From contig NZ_CAJUPR010000009.1 of assembly GCF_910588665.1 (NCBI RefSeq), positions 1-64,000 on the forward strand: DNA of 64,000 nt, given 5' to 3'. The stretch's first letter is position 1, and each line of letters starts with the position of its first letter. Shown here piece by piece: positions 43,558-53,078 of this stretch. Source of the stretch: an uncultured Brachyspira sp. GTDB lineage: Bacteria > Spirochaetota > Brachyspiria > Brachyspirales > Brachyspiraceae. The position numbers were made by a program, and so were the translations under genes. The notes below the pieces were generated by a model. It was not told the origin of the DNA. It searched no databases and saw only the letters and a list, made by a program, of their open reading frames with translations.

Positions 43558-45152
43558 ATGAAAATTACAAATATATTTCCCGTACTTCTGATAATTTCAT
43601 CTTTATTATCGTATTTATATATAGAATATTATGCTTTTAATAAAAGAATGGTTGCAATGGACCAAATTCAGCATTTTTATGATATGACTAAATGGTATAA
43701 TAGCGGAAAAATACCTACAACAGGTGCAAGATTCATAGCAAGTGAAATTATTAATGGAGAGTTTACAACTCCTAGAGTTCCGGGAGGTGCTTATTATATA
43801 TTTTATACTTTATTCTATAAATTAGCCAATGAAAATTTAGTGAAAGCTAGAATGATTAATTTTATTTTTAGTTTTATTATATTATTTACATTTCTGATTT
43901 GGATTTATAAAAAATTTGGTATTTTTATAACTTCTATAATGACTGCATTAGTATTATGTAACCCTTATGTTATATTAGCGGTAACCGATTTTTGGAATCC
44001 TAATATTACATTAATATTCAGTTTTTTATTTTTTATATTTTTATTTGAATATATCAATAATGATGATAAAAAAATAAAACAAATATCAGCAGTTTTTATA
44101 TTTCCAATACTTGCTGTAATGGCACAAGGACATTTTGCAGTTTTCTTCTCTATGGTTCCCACAATGATTATTTATCTTATCATAAGATTTAAGAATACAA
44201 GAAAATATTTATTATATTGGTGTTTTGGAGTATTTATATCTTTTTTATTATATATGCCGTATTTAATACAAGAATTGCAAAGCGGATTTAATAATATAAA
44301 ATTGGCTATGAATATAAGAAGCAGTTTAGATAAAATACCATTTCCTTAAATTTATGCTTTGCTTATTTTTCCTACTAATGAAATGTCAAGTTTAATTGGT
44401 ACAAGATTTAATTCTGTATATTATTTTTGGAGTAAAGGCGGAATATATATTTATGGATTAATATTTTTATTTTTATCTATGTTGTCTTCAATATTTATGT
44501 TTTTCTATTCTATAGTTATTTCAATTAAGAATAAGAATAATGTTTTATTAAATAACTTAAATAGAAGTTTAATTGAGATTTTTTTATTTTTTATTATATT
44601 TATACCAATAACAATATTATCATTTATTATTTTTAAATCAAAATCTGGAACATTTCACTATTTATATTCAGCATTTTCTATTTCTTTTATAACATATTTA
44701 ATATTTTTTAAATTTAATGAATTTAATTTCAAAAAAAATATAAAGATAATCATATATGCTTTATTTATTTTAAATTCATTTGCTGTATTAGGTGAAATGT
44801 ATAGATATATAAAATTATTTCAATATCCTAGAAGTGAGAAAGTGTTAATGAATGTAGCCGAGTTTATAAAGAATGATGCCAAAGATAAAAAAATTGCTAT
44901 ATTATGATAATTTTTCTGGTGTTGTAAATAAACAATTTGAGGATATTTTTACAATATATTTTAAAGATATAAATTTAAATATCTCAAAAAAACCAGATAT
45001 ATTATATGCATTAAGAGATGATATTGTCAGAGTAAATTGGAATGATAACAGAAACAATAATGAAATGAAATATCTTAATATATAATGGTGCTGTTGAACT
45101 TACTAATATAGGCGGATATACAATATTTAAATTTACTATAATACCAAAATAA
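43558..45152 (+). pseudogene. Broken membrane glycosyltransferase-like gene, first copy
   Basis: One long multi-pass membrane protein appears in pieces. Piece one (43558-44349) has about six hydrophobic helices and the luminal-type motif VAMDQIQHFYDMTKWYNSG and TTPRVPGGAYYIFYTLFYKL, reminiscent of GT39/PMT-type (ArnT-like) proteins, where an acidic residue in the first loop is catalytic. It ends at an in-frame TAA; the frame stays open immediately after it (LLIFPTNEMSSLIGTRFNSV) to 44907. A frameshift leads to LLYYDNFSGVVNKQFEDIFT (to 45085), and another to NGAVELTNIGGYTIFKFTII, with stop at 45152. So there is one nonsense mutation and at least two frameshifts. The same breaks occur in the second copy. 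Substrate unknown. Confidence 0.65.
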
Positions 45153-45176
45153 TATAAATATATTATTGATTTTTTA

Positions 45177-45204
45177 TTGACAATACTTTATTATTAAATA
45201 TAAT
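45177..45204 (+). promoter_or_regulatory. Promoter of oppA, first copy
   Basis: TTGACA (45177-45182), a 16-base spacer and TATAAT (45199-45204), followed by AAGGA (45227-45231) eight bases before the oppA ATG. oppA can thus be expressed apart from oppBCDF. The same stands at 55672-55699. Confidence 0.75.
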
Positions 45205-45239
45205 TGCAATAAATAAATAATATATTAAGGATAGGTACA

Positions 45240-46841
45240 ATGAAAAAGTATTTTTATTTAGTTTTTATTATTTCTGTTTTTATATTCTCATGTTCAAACA
45301 AATCTAATATTGAAGATAATGCGGTATATGTAAACTTAGGAGCAGAACCAAAAACTATAGATCCAGCACTGAATATAACATTGCAGGGCTCCACTTATGT
45401 AACTCATTTATTTGAATGCCTAACTACAAAATATAAAGATATTGCCATTCAGCCAGGAGCAGCAGAGAGCTGGGATATATCTGAAGATGGACTTACATAT
45501 ATATTTCATTTAAGAACTAATGGAAAATGGTCTGACGGAAAGCCTTTAACTGCACATGATTTTGAATACTCTTGGAAAAGGGTAGTTGATCCTGATACTG
45601 CAAGCGAACCTAGTTATTTATTTGAACCTATACTTAACTTCTCTAATGTTAATGGCAGGTATATGCCAGTTGATGAGTTCGGTATAAAAGCTATAGACGA
45701 TTATAAATTAGAAGTGAAGCTTGAATATCCTACAGCTTATTTTTTAGAGCTTGTAAACTTGCCGGTATTTTCACCAGTAAGAAAAGATATGGTAGAAAAA
45801 GACCCTGATAATTGGACTAGAAATCCGAAAACCTGTGTAGGCAATGGGGCTTTTGTTTTACAGGAGAGAAGACCAGACGAAAGTATTACCGTTGTAAAAA
45901 ACACAAATTATTGGGCTTCGGATACCATAGTAGCCAAAAAGATTAAATTTGTTCTTATGGATAACCCTAATTCGGCAGTTGCGGGAGTTAAAGAAGGATC
46001 TTTGCATTTTTCAGATCAGTATCCATATCAGGATACCGATACTTTAAAAGCTGAAGGCTTGATAGATATAGCAACTAGAATAGGTACTCAGTATTATGCT
46101 TTAAATACCACCAATGAAACTTTAAAAGATAAAAGAATAAGAAAGGCTTTATCACTTGCAATAGATAGAAATTATATTGTGGATAATGTACTCAAATCAG
46201 GAAGACCTGCAGGGTCATTGGTTCCTTGGGGAGTTACTGATGTTGAGGGTTATTTCAGAGATAATGCAGGAGAATATATAAGCACCAATAGAGAAGATTA
46301 TAGTAAAAATGTAGAAGAGGCTAAAAGATTAATGGCTGAAGCAGGCTATCCCGGCGGAAAAAATTTTCCTGTATTAGAATTTTTCCTCACTTTCAGCAAT
46401 GATATACCTATGTTTGAGGCAGTTCAGAATATGTGGAAAGTTAATTTAGGCATAGATGTTAAGCTTACTCAAATGGAGTTTGCTCCTTTTATTAATGCTT
46501 TCAGAACAGAAAGAAATTATACTATGGCTGGAGCAAGCTGGACTGGAAGCTATAATGATCCTACAACTTTTTTAGGTATGTTTGTAAGCTACTCTTATAA
46601 AAATCATTCTTTATTTACAAATGCTCAGTTTGATGATGCTATAATTACAGCTTCAAGAACTATTAATCAAAATATCAGAATGAGAGAACTGCATAAAGCA
46701 GAAAAAATACTGATAGAAGATGAGGCTGTTATAATACCTATAGCTTATTTTGAGCCTGCCGTATTAAAAAGTCCTAAACTTAAAGATGTATTTTATATAC
46801 CTTTTGCCCAATATAAGTTTTCATATTCATATTTAGAATAG
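45240..46841 (+). CDS. oppA: Oligopeptide-binding lipoprotein OppA, first copy
   Basis: A 533-residue SBP_bac_5 protein. The signal (MKKYFYLVFIISVF) ends in the lipobox IFSC, giving a lipid-anchored protein. Visible features are NLGAEPKTIDPALNITLQGS, AAESWDISEDGLTYIFHLR, WSDGKPLTAHDFEYSWKR, CVGNGAFVLQERRPDES, KALSLAIDRNYIVDNVL and AKRLMAEAGYPGGKNFP. It captures peptides and delivers them to OppBC. It has its own strong promoter, so can be made in excess of the permease, as is usual. An identical gene is at 55735, and a diverged relative at 35976-37580. Confidence 0.95.
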   Translation: MKKYFYLVFIISVFIFSCSNKSNIEDNAVYVNLGAEPKTIDPALNITLQGSTYVTHLFECLTTKYKDIAIQPGAAESWDISEDGLTYIFHLRTNGKWSDGKPLTAHDFEYSWKRVVDPDTASEPSYLFEPILNFSNVNGRYMPVDEFGIKAIDDYKLEVKLEYPTAYFLELVNLPVFSPVRKDMVEKDPDNWTRNPKTCVGNGAFVLQERRPDESITVVKNTNYWASDTIVAKKIKFVLMDNPNSAVAGVKEGSLHFSDQYPYQDTDTLKAEGLIDIATRIGTQYYALNTTNETLKDKRIRKALSLAIDRNYIVDNVLKSGRPAGSLVPWGVTDVEGYFRDNAGEYISTNREDYSKNVEEAKRLMAEAGYPGGKNFPVLEFFLTFSNDIPMFEAVQNMWKVNLGIDVKLTQMEFAPFINAFRTERNYTMAGASWTGSYNDPTTFLGMFVSYSYKNHSLFTNAQFDDAIITASRTINQNIRMRELHKAEKILIEDEAVIIPIAYFEPAVLKSPKLKDVFYIPFAQYKFSYSYLE

Positions 46842-47007
46842 TATTATATAAAAATTTCAGAAATATTTGTTTTGGGAATTAAAAATTAAGCAGTATTTTT
46901 TAATATATAAAATAAAGCAATTTTTATCATAGGAAAATTAATTAAAGAACTGCATAGAAAAAATTTTATTAAAAGAAAAGTAAGTGCGAAGATACAAGTT
47001 TATTAAT

Positions 47008-48201
47008 CTAATTTATATAAATAATAGGCATTACAAAACATACTATTAACGAAAGAAGCAGATATGCATAAATAAAGAGAACATGCCTATTGTTCATAAG
47101 TATATTTAATGTATTATTACCTTCTCTGTTTTTAAATGAATTAATAAAAGATATAATATTATTTAAAGATATAATTGTTAAATGAGCAAGAAATATTATA
47201 TTTAAAATAATCAATGTTAATTTATTAGGCGTAAGTCCGAAATTAATTATTCTATATAATGTTGCCGTAATTACTAATACATTAAAAATGAGTGCAAATA
47301 TTGGAACTATTAAATATATAGCCTTTATAAATATATTTGACTTTTTATCCATTCTTGAAAACATAAGATTAATAACAGATGATGCTAAAAAAATATTATA
47401 TATTATGTAAACTATTCTGTTATTGTATGGTCTTGATTCATAAATGAGAATAAGAAACATCATTATAAATACGGCAAATAAATCAAATATTAATAAAGCT
47501 CTTGAAATATATACAGACAAACAAGAGTTAGTTTTTTTATATATATAAAATGCTAAAAAAGGTATAAACCCGTATAAAAATACTATAAAACATATAATAA
47601 ATTTTGCAATTAAAAAACCTGCTTCAGTACCTGCAGAAAATAATGCTGTAACGGAAAGACTTATAATAACAGATATATAAAATAACACAGTTGCAACTGC
47701 AGTATTTGCGGTATTAATTATTAAAAACCATAAAAAAGTATCTGCGAAAACAGTTAGAAAATTTGATATTCTGTCGGTATTAAGCATATTAAAAGAATTA
47801 TAAGAAAGCATTAATATATTGAAAAAAATAATAGAAAAAAATATATTTCTATTTAATAATATTTGGAAATCGGGAGTATTTACAGGCGGCATATAAACAT
47901 AATTAAAAAAAATATTGGAAAAACTTGATATAAGACTTATAAGCAGAAATGATAAAAATGTAATCAAAATAACTTTTCTATTTAATTTATCTTTTAAATT
48001 AAAAATAACTGTAAAGCAAAATAAATAAAAACTTATAAAAAAATGACTATTTAAAAATATCGGAAACAGGTAGCTTGTATCCATGTTATTTAATGTAAAT
48101 ATGTATATACAGGCAGGAATTGTAGACACTGCGCTTATTAATAAATATTTTAATTTTTTTGAATATTTATTATTTTTTTTATCAATTAAAATATCTTTCA
48201 T
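47008..48201 (-). CDS. Multi-pass membrane protein of unknown function, first copy
   Basis: A ~397-residue protein with about ten to eleven hydrophobic helices (starting near residue 20 with YLLISAVSTIPACIYIF), short Asn/Lys-rich loops and no recognised motif. The helices run to the C-terminus (LIVCFVMPIIYIN). The ATG at 48201 is preferred to one twelve codons upstream because GGAG lies seven bases before it. It is convergent with oppA and divergent from the HAD phosphatase gene. A transporter or sensor is possible, but nothing in the sequence decides. An identical gene is at 57503-58696. Confidence 0.75.
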   Translation of the reverse strand: MKDILIDKKNNKYSKKLKYLLISAVSTIPACIYIFTLNNMDTSYLFPIFLNSHFFISFYLFCFTVIFNLKDKLNRKVILITFLSFLLISLISSFSNIFFNYVYMPPVNTPDFQILLNRNIFFSIIFFNILMLSYNSFNMLNTDRISNFLTVFADTFLWFLIINTANTAVATVLFYISVIISLSVTALFSAGTEAGFLIAKFIICFIVFLYGFIPFLAFYIYKKTNSCLSVYISRALLIFDLFAVFIMMFLILIYESRPYNNRIVYIIYNIFLASSVINLMFSRMDKKSNIFIKAIYLIVPIFALIFNVLVITATLYRIINFGLTPNKLTLIILNIIFLAHLTIISLNNIISFINSFKNREGNNTLNILMNNRHVLFIYAYLLLSLIVCFVMPIIYIN

Positions 48202-48327
48202 TAAAAACTCCGTAACTTGAATAATAATATATATCATAAATCAAAAAAATCAATTATTAATAATATAAGTTTATTATTGATAAAAAATTAATTTTGTATT
48301 AAAATTATATTACTCGGATTATATTTT

Positions 48328-49197
48328 ATGAACTCAGATAAAAATAATTTTAACAAAAAAATTGAAAACTATTTTTCGGAATTTTATAAAAATCTTGAAA
48401 AAGATTCTGTTTTAATAGTCTTAGATTTTAATACTGATAATAATATAAATAAAAAACTCTATGTAATAGATAAAAATTATAAAATAATAAAAAATAATAT
48501 AACAAATATTCTGTCAGGATATATATTTAATAATGTTTTAATATTATATAATGATAAATTATGCCGCAGAGATGAAATCGCAGAAAATGCAAAATATATC
48601 AGCGAACTTATAGAAAATGCCTATAATAAAAATATATTATACGGTATTCCTTCATATTTTCCTGATGCATCAAAAAAAATCAATAAAGCATTATTTTTAG
48701 ACAGAGACGGAGTATTAATAGAGGATAAAGGATATATAGGAACTACGGACAGGGTAAAAATAAAAAAAGAGTTTACAGATATAGTGAAATATGCAAATAA
48801 TAAAGGATACATTACAATAGCAGCAACGAATCAGGCTGGAGTATCTTACGGATATTATAAAGATGAAGATGTAAATAATGTTCATAATTATATTTATAAT
48901 GAGTATAAAAAACTAGGCGCCGTTATAGATGATTTTTATTATTGTCCCTATCATATAAAAGGTCAGGTAAAACCATATAATATATCTTCAGTACTCAGAA
49001 AGCCTGAGGCTGGAATGCATCTGCTTGCATCAAAAAAATACAATATAGACTTGTTTAATTCATTTATGATAGGAGACAGAGACAGCGATATAATAAAAAT
49101 TCCATATCTGAAAACATTATTAATACAGACGGATATATACGAGATAGAAAATAAAAACAATATTACGGAAGTAAATAATATATATAATATTCTTTAA
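48328..49197 (+). CDS. HAD-family phosphatase, GmhB/histidinol-phosphatase-like, with extra N-terminal domain, first copy
   Basis: A 289-residue protein. Residues ~1-115 are an unassigned domain. From ~119 it is a HAD phosphatase of the GmhB/HisB-N type: ALFLDRDGVLIEDKGYIG (nucleophile Asp125, acid Asp127), AATNQAGVSYGYY (motif II), YYCPYHIKGQ, LRKPEAGM (Lys of motif III) and MIGDRDSD (motif IV). GmhB removes the 7-phosphate of heptose bisphosphate for lipopolysaccharide. Its zinc loop normally has CPHH...CxCRKP; here only the first Cys-His pair (CPYH) remains and the second Cys pair is replaced by SSVLRKP, so zinc binding may be lost. It could act on another sugar phosphate. An identical gene is at 58823. 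Confidence 0.8.
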   Translation: MNSDKNNFNKKIENYFSEFYKNLEKDSVLIVLDFNTDNNINKKLYVIDKNYKIIKNNITNILSGYIFNNVLILYNDKLCRRDEIAENAKYISELIENAYNKNILYGIPSYFPDASKKINKALFLDRDGVLIEDKGYIGTTDRVKIKKEFTDIVKYANNKGYITIAATNQAGVSYGYYKDEDVNNVHNYIYNEYKKLGAVIDDFYYCPYHIKGQVKPYNISSVLRKPEAGMHLLASKKYNIDLFNSFMIGDRDSDIIKIPYLKTLLIQTDIYEIENKNNITEVNNIYNIL

Positions 49198-49216
49198 GTA
49201 TTTATATTAAAAATAA

Positions 49217-49792
49217 CTATTTTTGTATTTCAGGTATTTCATTATTCTTTATTTTTTCAATGAAGCTTCTCAAATCGTTTTTAGAGCCTTTGCTGTTATT
49301 AATTTTTCCTCTTTCAATAATTCTCTTAGTACCTAAACTTACTATGGTTTGAATATCTAAAATAAAGCTTACTGTACCATCTCCTAAAACCGTAGCTCCT
49401 GCCAAACCTTCTGATTTTGTTATATTGTCTTTTAAAGTTTTTATAACTATATCCTGCTCTCCTATTAGGTTATTGACTAAAAGAGCCACTTTTTTTCCTT
49501 CAGAAGAAAGTATAACAGCATAGTATGATTTTATATCGCTGTATCTTGAAGGCAGTCTGAATAATTCTTTAATGCTTAATACATTAATAACATCTTCTCT
49601 TACTTTAATAACTTCTATTCCTTCCAATTCATGAATATCTTTAACATCTATTTTAACAGTTTCCAATATGCTGTTAATAGGAACGGCATAATATTCTTTT
49701 TCGGCATCAACAATAAGAGCCTGAATAATTGCAACTGTAAGAGGTATTCTCAAAAAGAAAGTTGAGCCTTTACCAAATTCGGTTTCTATACC
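49217..49792 (-). pseudogene. cheA: cheA 3'-fragment at the duplication junction
   Basis: The last ~190 codons of cheA, from the end of the ATPase domain through the whole CheW-like regulatory domain (IPLTVAIIQALIVDAEKEYY to the stop). The frame is cut at 49793 by the start of the second unit. There is no ATG for the remaining frame; a TTG at 49753 would give a 178-residue CheW-like domain, without a visible Shine-Dalgarno. It matches 59712-60287 in the intact gene. Any product would bind receptor arrays without kinase activity, but expression is doubtful. Confidence 0.85.
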
Positions 49793-49860
49793 TATAAATA
49801 TTTTATAATATTTTTATAAATTGTTTTCATATTATTACTATGTTCGCCTCGCCTTTAAGA

Positions 49861-49885
49861 GCATCAATACTTTTAGTATTGATGC
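49861..49885 (+). repeat. Hairpin element upstream of oppB, second copy
   Basis: The same perfect ten-base stem with loop TTTTA as at 39366-39390, between the two 19-base direct repeats at 49832-49850 and 49906-49924. Here it lies inside the junction region, just after the cheA fragment. Confidence 0.6.
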
Positions 49886-50019
49886 GGCTTGCCTCACTTA
49901 TTAATTTATTACTATGTTCGCCTCACCGATTAGGCCCTGCTTGGCGGGCATAGCAACATAAAAAGCATTAATATAAAAAGACTTTGAAAAATTAATGTAA
50001 TTGTTTTTGTTTTACTTTT

Positions 50020-50048
50020 TTGACAAAAGTTAATTTTTATTATATTAT
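50020..50048 (+). promoter_or_regulatory. Promoter of oppBCDF, second copy
   Basis: TTGACA, 17-base spacer and TATTAT, identical to 39525-39553. Because the whole leader is duplicated, the second operon keeps its own promoter. Confidence 0.75.
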
Positions 50049-50097
50049 GGTGTTAATATTAATTTGAATGAGTTTTATTTTACGGAGGGTATTTTTC

Positions 50098-51018
50098 ATG
50101 TTTTCTTACATTATAAAAAGATTATTAATCTCTCTTTTAACTCTTTTTGTTATAGTAACAATAACATTCTTTTTAATGCATATGGTGCCCGGAGGTCCTT
50201 TTGTAGGTGAAAAACCTCTCAGCAAAGTGGCGCTTGAAAATTTAAATAGAAAATACGGACTTGATAAGCCGTTAATAGTTCAGTATGCCAATTATTTAAA
50301 AAACGCTGTTAAAGGAGATTTGGGCACCTCGCTTACTAAAATAGGTCAATCCGTTTCAGGTACAATAGTAAGAGCATTTCCCGTATCTTTCAGACTTGGA
50401 ATATTCAGCATGTTTATTTCTACTACTATAGGAGTATTATTTGGTATAGTTGCGGCATTAAGGCATGGAAAAACAGCAGACAGAGCTGTAATGGTAGCCG
50501 CCACTTTAGGAATAGCCGTGCCTAGTTTTGTAGTTGCCACAGTTTCTATTATTATATTTTCTGTTCAGTTAAAGCTTCTCCCAGCTTACGGATTCGATTC
50601 TTTTGCTCAGTATATAATGCCCGGATTTGCCCTATCTTTCAGCTCGCTCAGTTTTATGGCAAGACTTATGAGAAGTTCTATGCTTGATGTTATTCATCAG
50701 GATTATATAAAAACAGCCAGAGCAAAGGGAATATCAATAAATGTAATCATATTTAAGCATGCCTTAAGAAATGCTATTATACCAATAGTTACTTATATAG
50801 GACCGCTTGCCGCTGCAATTCTAACAGGTTCTTTTGTTGTAGAGAAAATATTTAATATACCCGGTCTTGGAAGATATTTTGTTGAAAGCATTACGCAAAG
50901 GGATTATCCTACCATATTAGGAGTTACAATATTTTACGGTGCTTTTTTAATAGCCATGAATTTCTTAGTGGATTTATCTTATGGTATTATAGACCCTAGA
51001 ATAAAAATACAAGATTAA
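50098..51018 (+). CDS. oppB: OppB permease, second copy
   Basis: The translation is identical to that of the gene at 39603-40523: 306 residues, six membrane helices, the EAA loop KTARAKGISINVIIFKHALR, and the same GGAGGG ribosome-binding site. It forms the channel with OppC for peptide import. The leader, promoter and downstream genes are also copied, so the second operon should be expressed like the first and would raise dosage. No mutation separates the copies where compared, which implies a recent origin or ongoing exchange. Confidence 0.93.
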   Translation: MFSYIIKRLLISLLTLFVIVTITFFLMHMVPGGPFVGEKPLSKVALENLNRKYGLDKPLIVQYANYLKNAVKGDLGTSLTKIGQSVSGTIVRAFPVSFRLGIFSMFISTTIGVLFGIVAALRHGKTADRAVMVAATLGIAVPSFVVATVSIIIFSVQLKLLPAYGFDSFAQYIMPGFALSFSSLSFMARLMRSSMLDVIHQDYIKTARAKGISINVIIFKHALRNAIIPIVTYIGPLAAAILTGSFVVEKIFNIPGLGRYFVESITQRDYPTILGVTIFYGAFLIAMNFLVDLSYGIIDPRIKIQD

Positions 51019-51034
51019 GCATAAGGGGGGTACA

Positions 51035-52018
51035 ATGGAAAAAAGTTTTGATAAATCATTATTTGTAAAAGCTACGGAAGAAGAAAAGGCTTCAGCCGAA
51101 GTAAAGATAGAAAGCGTAACATATTGGCAGGATGCATACAGAAGATTTAAGAAAAACAAAGTTGCTTTAATATCCATTATTATTATAGCAGTTATAGCGG
51201 TCTTTTCTATAACAGTTCCTATTTTTTCGCAATACGGATATGCTCAGATAAACAGAGGCGCAGAAAACAGCCTCCCCACATTAGAACACCCTTTCGGAAC
51301 AGATACTTTGGGAAGAGATCTTCTTGTAAGATGTATGATAGGAGCGAGGATTTCGCTTTTAATAGGAGTAGTATCATCTACTTTGGTAGTAATAATAGGT
51401 ATAATATACGGTTCGGTATCTGGTTATTTCGGAGGATTTACAGACAGTATTATGATGCGTATAGTTGATATAATAAGCGCTGTCCCTACTCTTTTGGTGG
51501 TTGTATTATTATCGGTTGTGCTTAAATCTCCGATGGATAAATTATTTTTACAAAATGAGCGTTTAAGAGGAATAGGACTTTTAGGACCTGGGCTTTTAAG
51601 CATATTTATAGTAATATCTCTGCTTTATTGGACTAATATGGCAAGAATGACAAGAGGACAGATTTTAGCATTGAAAGGTCAGGAGTTTGTAACTGCGGCA
51701 AGGGCTTTAGGTACTTCTCACAGCAGAATAATTTTCAAGCATTTAATACCTAATGCTATGGGCGCTATAATAGTATCCGCTATGGTTCAGATACCTAATG
51801 CTATATTTGTTGAAGCATTTTTAAGCTTCTTAGGTTTGGGAGTAAGCGCTCCTATGGTTTCGCTTGGCTCTTTAACTTCAAATGCTGTAAGCGGAGTATA
51901 TTCTTATCCTTATCAGCTTCTTTTTCCTGCAGCCTTAATAAGCATTATAATACTCTGCTTTAATTTGGCAGGCGACGGTTTGAGAGATGCATTAGATCCT
52001 AGAATGAAAAACAGATAG
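51035..52018 (+). CDS. oppC: OppC permease, second copy
   Basis: Its 327-residue product is identical to that of the gene at 40540-41523, with the HPFGTDTLGRDLLVRC segment and the LSFLGLGVSAPM ending region. It pairs with OppB in the inner membrane. The AGGGGGG ribosome-binding site is retained. Confidence 0.95.
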   Translation: MEKSFDKSLFVKATEEEKASAEVKIESVTYWQDAYRRFKKNKVALISIIIIAVIAVFSITVPIFSQYGYAQINRGAENSLPTLEHPFGTDTLGRDLLVRCMIGARISLLIGVVSSTLVVIIGIIYGSVSGYFGGFTDSIMMRIVDIISAVPTLLVVVLLSVVLKSPMDKLFLQNERLRGIGLLGPGLLSIFIVISLLYWTNMARMTRGQILALKGQEFVTAARALGTSHSRIIFKHLIPNAMGAIIVSAMVQIPNAIFVEAFLSFLGLGVSAPMVSLGSLTSNAVSGVYSYPYQLLFPAALISIIILCFNLAGDGLRDALDPRMKNR

Positions 52019-52060
52019 TTTATTTTATTAAATAAAATATTATAAAAGAGGTATTTATTA

Positions 52061-53038
52061 ATGGATAATAATCATTTACTGGAAGTTAAAAATTTAGAAG
52101 TGTCTTTCTTTACATCTCTTGGAGAGGTTAAGGCAGTTAATAATATTTCTTATAATTTAGATAAGTCAAAAGTTTTAGGAATAGTGGGAGAATCTGGAAG
52201 CGGGAAAAGCGTATCTGCATACTCTATTATGGGACTTATTGAAGAGCCCGGTAAAATTATGAACGGAGAAATACTATTTGAAGGCACTGATTTGCTTAAG
52301 CTTTCAGAGCATGAAAAAAAGAAAATAAGAGGCGATTTAATATCTATGATTTTTCAGGATCCTATGACTTGTCTTAATCCTGTTTACACTATAGGAAATC
52401 AATTAATGGAAGCATTAACCGCACATAAAAAAATAAGCAAAACCGATGCTGTGGAGAGAATAGTTGAGCTTTTAACTTTGGCAGGCATCAATGAACCTAG
52501 AAGAAGAATAAAACAGTATCCTCATGAACTTTCTGGAGGTATGCGTCAGCGTATAATGATAGCTATGGCGCTTTCTGGAGATCCTAAAATACTTATAGCA
52601 GATGAGCCTACAACAGCATTAGATGTTACAATACAGGCGCAGATACTTGAACTTATAAAGGATATACAAAAAAAAATACAAATGGCTGTCATACTTATTA
52701 CTCATGACTTTGGTATTGTAGCTGATATGGCTGATGATATTATAGTAATGTACGGCGGGGGCATAGTAGAAAGAGGAACCGTTTTTGATATATTTGAACG
52801 CCCTAAGCACCCCTATACTTTCGGACTTTTGAAATCTCTTCCGCGTATTGACATAAAACAGGACAGACTTATTCCTATAGAAGGCACTCCTATTGATTTA
52901 CTTAATATGAAAGCAGGCTGTCCTTTCAGTACAAGATGCGAAAAGTGTATGAAAGTATGCATTGATAATAAGCCTCCTATAACCGAATTTGATAAGGGGC
53001 ATTTTTCAGCCTGCTGGCTTCATCAAATGCCTGAATGA
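52061..53038 (+). CDS. oppD: OppD ATPase, second copy
   Basis: Its 325-residue product is identical to that of the gene at 41566-42543, with all ABC motifs (GESGSGKS, LSGGMRQR, ILIADEPTTALD) and the C-terminal cysteines of GCPFSTRCEKCMKVC intact. Confidence 0.96.
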   Translation: MDNNHLLEVKNLEVSFFTSLGEVKAVNNISYNLDKSKVLGIVGESGSGKSVSAYSIMGLIEEPGKIMNGEILFEGTDLLKLSEHEKKKIRGDLISMIFQDPMTCLNPVYTIGNQLMEALTAHKKISKTDAVERIVELLTLAGINEPRRRIKQYPHELSGGMRQRIMIAMALSGDPKILIADEPTTALDVTIQAQILELIKDIQKKIQMAVILITHDFGIVADMADDIIVMYGGGIVERGTVFDIFERPKHPYTFGLLKSLPRIDIKQDRLIPIEGTPIDLLNMKAGCPFSTRCEKCMKVCIDNKPPITEFDKGHFSACWLHQMPE

Positions 53039-53078
53039 TTGACAATATCAAATTAATTAAGAATAAAGAGAGTTTTTT

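Larger units (their letters stand above)
39298..49792. repeat. Tandem duplication, first copy (10,495 bp)
   Basis: Positions 39298-49792 recur at 49793-60287 with the same bases wherever I compared them and with identical translations for every gene. Each copy begins and the pair ends at TATA (39298, 49793, 60288), a four-base microhomology between the intergenic left end and the cheA right end. The unit holds oppBCDF, a broken membrane gene, oppA, a membrane protein, a HAD phosphatase and the last ~190 codons of cheA. Confidence 0.95.

Noticed and set aside
44341..44365. Stop-codon read-through or programmed recoding in the membrane gene
   Set aside because: The frame stays open after the TAA, but at least two further frameshifts follow, so simple decay explains it better.
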